Positions 14,101-26,036 of a stretch of 64,000 bases of DNA are shown here, piece after piece. The DNA is taken from positions 248,001-312,000 of the forward strand of contig WBMV01005981.1 of assembly GCA_013396655.1 (NCBI GenBank). Direction: 5' to 3'. Every line of letters starts with the position of its first letter. The first letter of the stretch is position 1. This DNA is from Campylorhamphus procurvoides. Lineage: Eukaryota; Chordata; Aves; Passeriformes; Dendrocolaptidae. The position numbers and the translations under genes are program-made. The notes below the pieces were generated by a model. That model saw nothing but the letters and a program-made list of their open reading frames with translations, did not search any database and was not told the origin of the DNA.

Positions 14101-16831
14101 TTCCATGTCCATCCTACCTCTAGTTTTACTTTCTGGCAGGAAGCACATTGTTTTGCATTACTAATATTTTTGGGCAACATTGCCAAGAAGATTTGAGCTG
14201 GCTTTGCAAAGCTCCAGTGAAATGCCAAAGAAAGACATAAGTCTTAGATTTATGTTAGCTTTGGCTCAGGGATAAATCTCACCTGAAATGTCCAGATGAC
14301 AAGTTTCTGCATTCATTGGACCTACTGCAGTTTAAAATAGCATGTCCAAAGGTACATCCCCAGGTACGAGTTGACCAAACAGAAAACAAGTTCAGTTCAT
14401 GCACCAGCAGAGTCCATATCACATTCTTAACTGCCTCTGAGGGACATGAACATCCCTGTGAAAAGCATTTTGTGCCTGGAAAGTAAATGGCTGCAGCAGA
14501 GTCCCACTTCAACTCAGAGATCTTTTCTCCAAGGCCACTGTCTTGCTTTGCTCCAAAAATCACAGATTTATCTCCTCAGTGTGCCAGCTCTTGGCAGACC
14601 TACCTAGTAAACATGCAAAACATAGTATGACACTTCGTCAGCAGCTTTGCATGGACACACCCTAGAGTCTTGTTATTATTCTCCCTCTGAGCTGTGGCAG
14701 GGAAGCCTGAAGAACAGTTTCAGTAAAGTTAGTGTGCAGGGTGTCTTCCTAGGGCCTCCAGAAGGCTCTACCTCTCCACACCACTGATAGAGTAACTATG
14801 TCTACTAATCTGTCAGCATTTCTCATATTAAAAAAAAAAAATAATGGCTTTGTTAGCAGAAACCAAAAGAATGGGGGGGAGGGGAAAAAAAGGAAAAAAC
14901 AACTCAAACAAAATCCCCAGCCAAACAGGAAGAACACTGTAATGGTTTATAACTTACTTTTAATTTGCAGGTCACCTCCTGTTTTCCATTAGAGGTGTAA
15001 ATACTATGAAAAATTTCATACATGAAGGTCCAGCCTTTATGACAATGTGTTTTATTTTTGAGACACCTTTGGCTTAGAAGTGTGAACTGTTTTGTTTTTG
15101 TGGGTTTTTTTAATTCAATTTCTCAAATATTTCTTTACCACATAGACATAGACCATAAACTATGACTTCTGCATCAGTGAACCATAGACTATATAAGGAT
15201 ATTTGCAGCTGGGAGTAATAGCATTCAGATTCATAGCTCTGGGTTTCTGCTGGGAGAGAAAGAGTTGAATAGTACTTGGCACCAGACTGGAAATAGGAAG
15301 TTACAAAATCTAGGGTCTTTGGCAAAAGTCTGAAAAAACATAGCAAATGTTAAGAATCCAGGTCATCTGCACTAGTAGCTCACTGTCTTGCCTTCAGCTG
15401 GTCTCTGTCAGCAAACCCACAAGCATCTCACCTGAAATGAGCTTTAGTGGTCACACATGTGAACACACACACAGAGTATCCAGTAAGACAACCATAAAAT
15501 TTACCTAGCAAAATGCACAACAACTGGCAGGAGATATCTGGCTGCTGCTTGAAAGATTAATGGCAAACCACCAATATCCTTCATGCCTAGCTTCACACAG
15601 CTTTGTTTAATGCTTATTATTTGTAGGGCAGCAGAGAGAAAACTCTACAATGATCAACCTCTATTTAATAAGTAGTACAATGTGCATGAGGGAAAAAAAA
15701 AGGCAAAAGGCCATGTGCACCTATTGTATGGAAAAAAAACCACCTTCAAGCAAACAATTCACACTTTAGAAGCTCTCATACTGCCTACAGGACTCACATA
15801 ACAGGATGGTGTGAATTTCTTTGTCCAGAAACAATGAGTCTCTTCAGTTTTGACAAATGTGAAGTGCAAGGATAAAGGTCTTGAAATGCTATCGTGAGAC
15901 ATATTTGAGCAATGAAGATTTTACAGGTATTTGTATGCCGGGCTGTTTCACTCTTCATGTCATATCAAGGATATGCAATTACATTCCACCAAGTTGCTTT
16001 GAGACTTGGGGAGAGGAGACTGAATGGCTTTTACAAGAGATGGCAAATGAAATCTAAGGACTTGCAGGCAGAGTACTGTTAACCTGCCAAAATTGGACAG
16101 ATACATGAAATGTGAAAAGACAACAAGAAGGAAAATAATATGTAAGGACTTGTCTACTCACACAGGTTTCATGTTTATCTGCATTTTATGGAGACATATG
16201 GTACTGTGACATCTCTTTCCTTACATTTGGATGGTTTATGTATCACTCCTTATTGTTTTATAACAATGGTGAGAAAATGGGGGAAAATCTGTTGTTAGTA
16301 AAAATTTCTAAGCGTTTCCAGGAATGTTTGCCTTTCCTGGAGGGAAAAGTTCCAGCTTCTATTTCAGTAGCCCATTCTGTCACACTGTCAGCTTGTTTGG
16401 TCTCTCAAAGAGAATTGTACCACCAGCACTAAAGTGATCTTCAGCACACAGAGAAGCTGTACAGCATAAAACCGTAACTAGTGCCTACTGAGTTGTTGCA
16501 TGGTATTCTTTCTCAACAACAAAAAAACAGATGCTAATTTGGGAAGTGAATGTAAGGACACACTCTTCTCTCCTCTCTCTACCCTTGTTGGGGGTGTTAG
16601 AGCACACCTTCTTGCCTGTGGTCCCTAATATTTACAAATGTGTCTTACCCCTTTCTGAATCTGCTGGCACACATGCAGCAAATTCCAGAAGACTGACACA
16701 CAGTGAAAAAAGAAAATCTTCCTTTGGCTAACTTTGAGCTGATCCCCTACTAATTTAATCAGGTAGCACAGGCCCACAGTTTCTCACTCAATATATCCAC
16801 CAACTTGATTTTATCACAAACTTCAACTTTC
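5118..16831. other. Intergenic, no gene recognised
   Basis: Apart from the A-rich tract at 8599-8656 and short CA runs (for example about 13668-13679), I see no repeat family, RNA gene or coding region. All open frames are about 124 codons or shorter and look random. Confidence 0.6.
8599..8656. repeat. A-rich low complexity
   Basis: A-dominated sequence with scattered C and G (AACAAGAAAACAAAAACAAA). It looks like simple low-complexity DNA. Confidence 0.8.
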
Positions 16832-17150
16832 TGTTTTCTAAACTAAGCAGTCCCAGATACTTAATTTATTCTCTTAAGGTAGCTGCTTTAGCCTCTTGAT
16901 CCTTTGTAGCTGCCCTTTTCTCTACCTTTTTCACCTTGAAATGCAGAGACCAGGATTGCACATGATACTCAAGATGAGAGCACATGAGAAGTCAAAGAGC
17001 AGAAAATAAAGTGTCCTCTCCTGTTCTCAATATCCTTCCCGATGACGCCCAAGATTTTTAGAGCATATTTGTCCAGTGCTACACACTGAGTTGATTTTGG
17101 TAACAGCAATTCTACAATCCCTTTCCTAAATTGTGATGGCCAGCTTCAAG
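16832..17150 (-). mobile_element. Ancient diverged CR1/L3-like fragment
   Basis: Read on the plus strand, this shows the order of phrases typical of an antisense CR1/L3 3' coding region: a run like CTAAGCAGTCCCAG, then CTCTTGATCCTTTGTAGC, then GACCAGGATTGCACATGATA, then CTCTCCTGTTCTCAATA. Divergence is much greater than in the other CR1 copies, which suggests an old insertion. No intact frame remains. The limits are approximate. Confidence 0.6.
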
Positions 17151-17224
17151 TTCAGAGTCATGTAAGCATGATTTAGATTATTAGATTATTAATGCCATAC
17201 AGAACTCAAGTATATTTTGATATT

Positions 17225-17797
17225 ATACTACATTGGGTATGGTTGAGCTGGAGTTCATTTCCCCATAGCAGCCTTCCCAGTGCAGTGTTTTGCCTTGGTA
17301 GCTACAAGGGTATTGATAACACACCAGTGTTTTGGCTACTGCTGAGCACAGCATCAGTATTGCAACATTCCTTCCCCACTCTAGGGCAAGATTCTGGGAG
17401 GGGACACAGTCAGGCCAGCTGACCCAAACTAACCAAAGGGAGATTCTATACCGTATCATACCACTTAAGCTCAGACATACAAGCTGAGGAAAGAAGCAAG
17501 AAAGGGGGCATTTGTTGCTTCCAATGGCTGCCTGCTAAGAAACCATTACACATGCTGAAACCCTGCTTTTTTGGAAGTGGCCGGACATTCCTGCTGATGG
17601 GAGGCAGAGAATAAACGTTGTTATTTTTCACTTTGCTTTTGAGCATGCAAGCTTTTGCTTTTTGCTTTAGTAAATTGCTTTATCTCAACCCACAAGTCAT
17701 TCTCCATCTCATTCTCCTTCCCCATTTCTGGCAGGGAAGGGGAGTGATAGAGGGGTTGGGCAGGCGTTTGGTGTCCAGGCAAGGTCAACCCACTATA
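17225..17797 (+). mobile_element. Avian endogenous retrovirus LTR, probably solo
   Basis: A diverged LTR of a class common in birds, recognised from several phrases in the right order: a leader near CCCCATAGCAGCC, GATAACACACCAGTG (about 17315), a stretch near GGGACACAGTCAGG (about 17402), CAGCTGACCCAAACTAACCA (about 17418), and ATCTCAACCCACAAGT near the 3' end (about 17682). The last matches the usual U5-side phrase. An AATAAA lies near 17610, and the usual TATA motif of the family appears degraded. No gag, pol or env-like sequence is adjacent, so it is probably a solo LTR left by recombination. The ends are approximate and no clear target duplication was found. Family assignment is from memory. 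Confidence 0.75.
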
Positions 17798-19560
17798 TAT
17801 GCCTAGAATTAAAATGCAAACCAGTCGTTTTTCAAGTCCTTGGAATATGGACTTATTTCATCCTTTTGACAACTTTTATAGCCTAGAATCTGATAACAGT
17901 TTTCATGGAAAAAATGTAAAAAGTATCTTGGAAAACTAATTTTGCAGCATTTCCTTGGGTGTCTGAAACAGAGCACATTACTATCTGCTCACTTTTTGAG
18001 ACTAAAATTGAAAGCAGACATCCTTCTCAGCTTGGCAAGCTCTTAGTCATATTTTCTAATTTATATCTGGATAAAGATTATAAATTTATTATAAAATTAA
18101 CATTATCAATTTGTTGATTGCATTAGGCATTGCCCTTCATGTAACTCATCAGAACTGTCACCACACACAGTATATAAAGAAGTTATATTCCCTATATTTG
18201 CTTCCATATATTCCATCCAAATATTGGATGTTACAGCTGAGTTTGACAGATAATTTTAAGGGATAAGGCCAAAACCAAAGAAGCTCATAGGATGAAATTT
18301 CCTTATGTGCTGAAGATTATTCTCAAACTACATAAAATGCACCCCACTTCTAAACTGTAGCATTGAAGAGAATTCCACCCATTGTAAACTGGAGATTTTT
18401 CTTGCTTTTGCAGATGTTTTTACCAGTTCACTGGACTGCTACATATGTGCATGGAAATCACCTGCCTCAGACAATTGCTTTTACTCTATGTGAACTTGGC
18501 TGTTTTGCTAAATCTGCTCTTGGTTTTCTATCAGGGTGTTTTTGAAGTGGACTAGACAGCAGTCCTGATGATTGCTACAAAAACAGCATTTGCCAGACAG
18601 AGGAACTGATGCTTGTGCCAAAAACAATCGACCTGGTTATCCTGACTGGGTAAATACCAGTATATCACTTGTAAAGGGTCTGAGAGAAATGTATTCCTGC
18701 CTGGTTCTAAAATCCTGTTCATTGATACTTTTGCTAAAGGAAATGAATAATAAACACCTAGAATAGTCACTGAAAAGAAAAAAAACACTAAACACTGGAT
18801 GCTAGTTCTACAATGTATAAACTGGTGGAATACTCTTGGTCCTTGCCCCTTTTTATGACTTCAGTCTACTAAAATCTGTGTGAGATAAAGTCAGCTGTTT
18901 GAAAGGGTTGTTTAGGCTGGGAAAAGGATTATCCACTTTAAATCAGCACCATTCTGTTTCATAGCGCCCAAAAGAAACACCTAATCCTTTTAGGTTTGTT
19001 ATTTCCTTTCCTACCTCCTTCTGCAAGTAGCAACAACTTGTCTCCTATCTCACTACTGAGACTCTGAGTAAGCCCAAGATACATAAGTGAAGTTTTATAG
19101 GAAAATTTTCTCCTCTCATCTGTGCTGAGACCTTGGACCTTTGTCGTTTCAAAACTTGATGCTCTGTGTCTGGCAGAGATGTCTTGTCAGCTCTCATCCT
19201 GGAGGACTGTGTCTTCTCACATGAAGACAGCAACGAGTGAAAAAAACCATCAGGACATGGTGTCTTCCAGTTTGGTTTATAAATCTGGCCTGTGCTCTGT
19301 CCTTTCTTGTGGCTCAGACAAGGCCACTCATTACCTGTCTACTGTGCTAACAGTACATGTTTTGGCTTGTGTTACATAAAGATGAAATTCTCTCAGAATA
19401 TTCTGCAAATCCATTTGAAAAATCCTATACTTCAGGACCATATGGACCATTCTATTGGTAAGATATCACCTGCTGAAGGAATATCCTTCACTTCATGTAC
19501 AATTTGTCTCTATTGGGTGGGTCTGCTGCAGAAAGGGTTGAATCTCAGGGTGACAAGGAG
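17798..19560. other. Intergenic between LTR and CR1
   Basis: No gene or repeat recognised. An AT-rich stretch lies at about 18055-18120. Confidence 0.6.
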
Positions 19561-19972
19561 AATCATAAAATCATAGAATCACTTATGTTGGAAAAGACCT
19601 TTAAAAGCATGAAGTCCAACCATTAAACTAATCCTGTCTAGTGCACCAGTAAACCATGTCGCTAAGCACCACATCTACATGTCTTGTAAGTACCTCCAGG
19701 GATAGTGACTCAACCACTTCCTTGGGTAGCCTGTTCCAGTGCTTGACAAACCTTTTGGTGAAGAGATTTTTCCTAATATCCAATCTAAACTTCCTCTGGT
19801 GCAACTTGAGGCCATTTCCTCCCCTCCTATTGCTTGTCCTTTTGGAGAAGAGACTGATTCCCACCTGACAACAACCTTCTTACAGGTAGTTGTAGAGAGC
19901 AATAAGGACCGCCTTGATTCTCCTTTTCTTCAAGCTAAACAAACCCAGCTCCCTTAGCTGCTCCTCAGAAGA
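19561..19972 (-). mobile_element. CR1 LINE 3' fragment, minus strand
   Basis: A 5'-truncated CR1 in reverse orientation. The 3' tail is at the left, where AATCATAAAATCATAGAATC is the complement of the ATTCTATG-type tail repeats. The end of the reverse-transcriptase ORF is visible on the minus strand, with HWNRLPKEVV typical of CR1 C-termini. Its tail sequence differs from the neighbouring plus-strand copy, so it belongs to another CR1 subfamily. Confidence 0.9.
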
Positions 19973-19983
19973 CATATTAAGCT

Positions 19984-20455
19984 ATCAGAGACTGTCCGAA
20001 GGAGGGCAGTGAAGATGGTGAGGCGCCTTGAGGGGAAGCTGTATGAGGAGCAGCTGAGGGCACTTGGTGTGTTCAGTCTGCAGAAGAGGAGACTGAGGGG
20101 AGACCTCATTGCAGTCACAACTTCCTTGTGAGAGAAAGAGGAAGGGCAGGCAGTGATCTCTTCTCTGTGGTGACCAGTGACAGAACCCAATGGAATGGCC
20201 TGAAGTTGTGCCAGGGGAGATTTGAGTTGGATATTAGGAAAAGGTTCTTCACCCAGAGGGTGGTTGAGCACTGGAACAGGCTCCCCAGGAAAGTGGTCCC
20301 AGCACCAAGCCTGACAGAGTTCAAAAATTGATTGAATGATACTCTCAGGCACATGGTGTGACTCTTGGGGATGGTTGTGTGCAGTGCAAGGAATTGGACA
20401 CAATGATCCTTGTGGGTCCCTTTCAATTCAGCATGTTCTGTGATTCTCTCACTTG
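19984..20455 (+). mobile_element. CR1 LINE 3' fragment, plus strand
   Basis: A 5'-truncated CR1 very similar to the 3' part of the copy at 3490-5117; both share GAGGAGCAGCTGAGGGCACT and the tract that follows. It ends with TGTTCTGTGATTCT near 20428-20441. The conserved C-terminal HWNRLP motif is present at about 20271-20288. It abuts the minus-strand CR1, 5' end to 5' end, with only about a dozen bases between them. Confidence 0.92.
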
Positions 20456-22905
20456 TTCTGTACATCTTTGCCAGATCATTCTGACTCCCCATACCTCTTA
20501 GCATGGATGCAGGATTTCAGCAGGGGTCTTCAGTGGTGTTATCCAACATAGCAGAGTCTGTGGGGGCACCTTTGTGGGTGTGAGAAGAAAGTGCAGCTCT
20601 TTTAATTTAGAATGTGATGCTACTGGGAATCAAGAAGGTCATGTTCTATAACTGGAAAAAAATTTCAAAAGCAGACTGATTCTTGTTTGATGTTTTCAGA
20701 TATGTCAGCCTAAAGCTAATCAAGTAAAATAATTTTTTCTAGTCCTCTGAGTTTTGAACTAATGTGTTTTGCTAGCTAAAGGATTTGATATTGGCCCTAC
20801 TGTAAACAGCCATGAAATCTGAGATGTCTTTTGTCTCCTTTTCATTTGTCCAGAGACCTGTACCATTTTAAGCCCAGCAATCGGTATAGAAAATTGACTG
20901 GATCAAGATAAAAATTGTGTTTTGTTTATCAAAAATGAACTAGCTCTCAAAGAGCTTGAATACAGGTGAAGAGTTAAAGAAAATCTGTGCTAAAAGGACA
21001 AAGATTAAAATGCATTTGTCATTCTCTCTTGTGTAAGTAGATGAGAAAATGGGAATTCTTCCTATTTTCTGTATCATCACCTGATGAGAAGCAGCCACCT
21101 TCAAAGCTGTGCTGGACTGCAACACTTCTTGTTGCTGCTTTCATAATGGCATCACCCTCACTGATTCTGCTGTGAACGAATCTGAGCATGAATGCCCTGA
21201 AACAACACTATGTTCAGTTTCTTCCCACTCGGTACCCGGAACAAATAGTTCCCCCATAGCTAGCAAGAGAATTTGCAAGAGTGAAGGGGAAAAGATTTTG
21301 CTGGATGTTCACATACTTCAGATGAACTTTTTTTCTCACATCTATAGCTACAGACATGTAAACCTCCTACCTCTTTCCCAGGAAACTAACATCTATGTTC
21401 ATTGCTTTCTACATTCTCAGTTTTCAGAAAGAACCATAATCCAGCTACAGGCATAATCCATCAGCTTTTAATTTCCAGAGAACTGCTGACTTTCAGACTC
21501 TCACCACACTCCTCCTAACACATCACTGCCTGAGAGCATAGAATCAGACCTACCATATCAGATTGGCATCACTCTGTAACTGCACACTTGGCAGGAGGGG
21601 AGGAGGAAGGAGGAGAGCAGATTGTAGCTGTATCAATAAAAAACCCTGAAATATCCATCTGTCCTAAACATAGACGGAAAAATTATTTGTTTTTTCTGAG
21701 CTCAGGGATGCCTTTTTCTGGAATTTAAAATTTAGAAAACAGAATAGCTGATCAGGTTTAAAGAAAATAATTAAAAGTCTTAAATGTCATCTATATTTTA
21801 TATATCATGAAGATACATCTGCTGTTCCCCTCCTTGCCCAGCCCCAAGTTAACATCTCAGAGCAACTTCTATGGATTGCATCATGCCAGGTTACCTGGTT
21901 GTTACTGCTCCAGTTTATGTTTTCTCAACAGACTGCTGACTGTCAGCTTGAGTTTCTACCCTGCACAACAATGAAAGCAGATAGTTTGTGGGAATAAACT
22001 GTGGGGAAGAACACTGATAAGAAAACAGCTATTTAAACATTAGGTATCTGAATAGTTCCTGACTGGGAGCTGATTCTTAAAAATCTTGTGGATATGGGCA
22101 GACACAAGCCAAATGTTGGAGTCATCCATTTATCATTCCATTTGGCAGGCAGAAACATTGGCCATAATCTTTCAGTTAAAGAAAAAGTCTAAAAAATGCT
22201 GAGCCATTCCTTATTAAAGATTGAGTCCTTCCCCATATAAGGAAATTTTGGAAGGGGCTGCAATAGTACAGCCATATGGGTGGGTCAAGGGCAACGGCAA
22301 ACATGTCCCCTTGGGGTCAGGAAAGGAACACTTCAAAGAGAAATTAGTGCATATTCATTCTGCAACCAGAAAGAGAGAAACAGGCTTTAAGCAGCCTCAC
22401 TCTTCCCAGCAACAGCATTTTCAGGAAAATGGTGGACTTCTTACATGAAGGTGTGCAGCAAATGAATGTGTAGTTAAACAGTAACTATCTTCTTTGGGGC
22501 AGACCATCCCTACCCTCCTTCTCTTCTTTTGTACCACTACCACCAGCCTCACCATGACTTTAAAGCAAACAGCAGCCTCTCAGCAAGGACAGCTGTTACC
22601 AAGGAGAGACGGAGCATTCATCCTTGCAGAGCAACTGCCCCACTCCCAGCAATGCTGCACAACCCCACAGATGGGGAGATATACAGCACACAAGCACAAG
22701 CCCTGGGGGTGGCACAGCCGAGTCACAAATGGTGAAGATACCTCTTTTTTTTTCTAAGCAGTCTTATCATAGATATGAGTAGCAATCAAGAACATGTGAG
22801 ATGATCTCCCCCTCTCAAAAAAAAAAAGTAGTCTTCGGATGGATTTCAACTCAGGCGGCAAACTCCTGGTAACAGAAGCTGTTTTCCACTAGTATTATTG
22901 TGTTG

Positions 22906-22910
<5 letters not shown>
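20456..22910. other. Intergenic, no gene recognised
   Basis: Plain intergenic sequence. Open frames such as 21109-21456 (115 codons) show no known domain. Confidence 0.6.

Positions 22911-22957
<47 letters not shown>
22911..22957. repeat. (ATT)n microsatellite
   Basis: A perfect ATT trinucleotide run of about 47 bp, nearly 16 units, preceded by TTGTGTTGTTTTT. A poly-T tract follows at about 22980-22992. A minus-strand frame here reads as a run of isoleucines and is not a gene. Confidence 0.97.
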
Positions 22958-24718
22958 GTGATATTGTTTGTCTAGGTCTTTTTTTTTTTTTACCAAAGAA
23001 GAAAAGAGCATTTTCCCCCTCTTGTAGTTTTCAGTTGTGACAGAAAGCCTTAGTGGGGACAGTGGGCATATGGGAGCACAGAGCAGCCCTTTCACCAGGG
23101 TCTGAAATGGGACAGAGCACCAGTGGCAGTGGTGTCATTTGAAGAAGCTCTGGAGCAAGTTCAGTGACAGCCACTGCTGCCTCCAAACAGCTGAAGAGCA
23201 AGTAACTACCAAGGTAACACCAGGTAACACCAAGGGTGTCCTGCTGCCTAATCAGCCCCATCATCTGGGCCTCTCCCACACGTGACCCATGTCCCACCCT
23301 GCCCTGCTCCCATCCCAGAGCTGGTGCCTCCCCAAAAGCAGCAGTTCATGTCAGGCTCAGATCTGCCTTACTCTCTCCCTTCCCATTCATCTGACCATCC
23401 ATAGTCCTAGATCTGTCTTAGATGTTACCCTGCAACCTTCTTTCTGTACTTGGTGGTTTCCTGCTGCAGGAAGTTACAGTTCCCCTTTGACTTCACCAAA
23501 AATAAATCACCTCTTGTCCTTCACCTGCATTTTCAACAAAACAGACGAGTTATAATCTTGTGGGTATTTTGCTTAACAAAATGATAGATAAAAATGCTCC
23601 CCTTTCATCAGGCTGTTTCTCCTCCCATGCCATATGAATAGGAGAAAGAAGAAAGCCCAGAAACTCACCAAAAAGCAGAGCAGAGTTTTTCTCTTCACCA
23701 TCTGTTGTGCTCTGCAGTGAGATGGCAGCTGCCGCCCCAGTGCTGCAGAGAACAAGCCCTTTCGGTATGGGGAAATACAATAAGGGTCTGAAACAGCTTA
23801 TTCTATCCTAAATGTATGATTCTTACTTTTTTTTAGGCTTGGACTTCAAATTCAGATAAACCCATTGAACCTTTACATGAAATTTGGTGTTAAATGATCA
23901 AATTTATCCACTTTCTCCTCATCAAGTTCCATCAATTACTCCCCACTTCCAGTTTTATCCAAATGTCTTGCAAGTTTTTCTGAAAATCTAGATTTTTTTT
24001 TTATGTCTAGTGATCTTGCCTGGCTTTCAGTTTGATGAGGGGAGCTGCACATGCTGAAAGCTGAGATGTCCTCATGCTGTGACCTGGGCAACTTTGCAGC
24101 CCTGAGAATGGCATCCAAGGGCAGGTCCAAAGATCATGCTGGTTGATAGGGGAGAAGGCAATTTTTAAAAGTTCTGTGAATAGCCCAGTCTGAAGCATTA
24201 GATTCCCTCTACAAAACTGAAAGAAAGAGCAGTCATAAGACCTAGAAAAAGATGTAATATCTTTTTTTTTTCAACTTCAGCCTTATTATAGGCAAAAATA
24301 ATCAAGCGCCTAAAAATGACCAAGTCAAACTATATCAGATAGCAGAGGTCTTCTTAGCCTGCTGCTGCCTCAAAATTAATCTGTGACTGCTAAAAAGGAA
24401 ATCCCCTTTAAAAACACCATAGTTCACTGCTGAAGCATGCCTTCCTCCAGAAACACTGACAGGAGCAGGTAAGTAACAACCTTGGTATCCCTTTGGATAC
24501 AGTAGTTTTGTCCTGGTAGAAAGTGGTTCTCAACTGTTTCCCATCATTAGTCTAACTCTGTCTCTGCCAGGAGTATCCAACCACATTCTAGATGTGTCAG
24601 TGTAAGGGAACACAACATGTCGAGTAGGGAGAGAGGAAAGGGAAAGTATTGCACAGCACCACAATACCGTGCTATTCATTTGAAACATGCCAATTTTGGT
24701 GGCTTCATTGAGCTGTTT

Positions 24719-24771
24719 ACAACAACAACAACAAAAGGAAGAAAAAGAAATACAAATAATAAAAATACAAA
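24719..24771. repeat. (CAA)n and A-rich tract
   Basis: A short ACA/CAA run (24719-24735) followed by A-rich sequence with AAATAC and AATAAT units. Confidence 0.8.
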
Positions 24772-25948
24772 TGTCATTGGTACCTGTAGCATAGGCATTG
24801 TGTAAGAAGGGGATTTGATGAAAAGACTGTAAAACATTGTGTTCTGAAGAGTACCAAGCAATGATAATCTGTCTATATTATCATACCAGAATACTTTAAG
24901 GGCAGCAAAGACACCAAGATGACAAGATCAAGGGGACTCCCCCCCACCCATGCATATGAATAGCTGGTAGCAAAAGTGAAGGGGTGTTTCCTCAGGAAGA
25001 GAAATTGAAAGTATTGCCCACACAGAAAGTATCACCCGATATCAAGTGTTCTTCAGTCTCACAAGCATGAAAGTGAAGGGGCTCGAAGTGGGAATTTGCA
25101 GCCAAGGACATGAAGATGGTTTACAGCAGCCTTGTGATGGAGCCAGGATAAATCCTCCTGGAAGCCTCTGTGAGATGATTTTAATGTTTGGTTAAGACAG
25201 AACTGTCATCCATTATTCTGGTAATAAAAAATGTGAGAGTATAACATGAAGAAGTTGTGGATAAATTCAGTTTCATCTTCAAAACTCAGCTAAATGATCA
25301 ATTCAGAAAGATACCTGCCTAGCAGTGTGGGTATTACACCAGTCCAAAAGAAAAGAAAATTACTAGTCACAGAGAGAAGGAATTAAAAGTGAAGGGAATG
25401 AGAACAGGGAAGCCTCAGGGTGCCAAAAGGTAGAATTAGGGTTTAGACCTCCCTCACTACTGTGAACACCCTTTAAGCCTAGAAACTGTGAAGTAACATG
25501 AATTATCTTAAAACACATTCACTGCAGATTAGGCATCAGTATGTACATTTGCCTTGACCGTGGCTCAGAACATGAATGTGTACATTCAGTGCAGCAATGG
25601 TGGACAGCAAAATAAGTTATTAAAGAGGATTTGGCTCTATAGCTTTAGTGTGAAAAGAAATTGGAGATATTGAAAAGCTTAGCAAAATAAGGCTAGTGAA
25701 TATGGATGGAGGAAAGAGTGCAGTAGGAGTATTGGGAGGAACCCTCACAAGCAAGCAAACACAGTGATCGATAGGAAGGAAAAGTCAGAAAAAAGGGATG
25801 CTGTGGAAAGCATGGGAAGGAGGTCTTGTCAAACAGAGCAGTCCTTGTGGAAGTCATCTACCCATAAGAAGAGGCAGAACAAAACCTTGAGGAAGAAGCT
25901 AAGGCAGAGCAAAAAAACATAGAGACTATATCCACAAAAGGTGGAGGT

Positions 25949-26036
25949 GCTAGACAAAAAAAAGCAATGTTGGGTTCCTTCTCTGACTCCTGCTAGACAA
26001 AAAAAAGCACAGTGTTGGATTTCTTCTCTGACTCCA
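25949..26036. repeat. 43/45-bp tandem duplication
   Basis: Two adjacent copies starting GCTAGACAAAAAAAAGCA (25949 and 25992) and ending TTCTCTGACTCC. The second has an extra dinucleotide (CA) and a few substitutions. They lie in sequence I do not recognise. Confidence 0.9.

Noticed and set aside
19954..20504. Minus frames of 149 and 129 codons
   Set aside because: Mainly antisense of the plus-strand CR1 at 19984-20455.
22895..23095. 66-codon minus frame with a poly-isoleucine run
   Set aside because: Product of translating the (ATT)n microsatellite.
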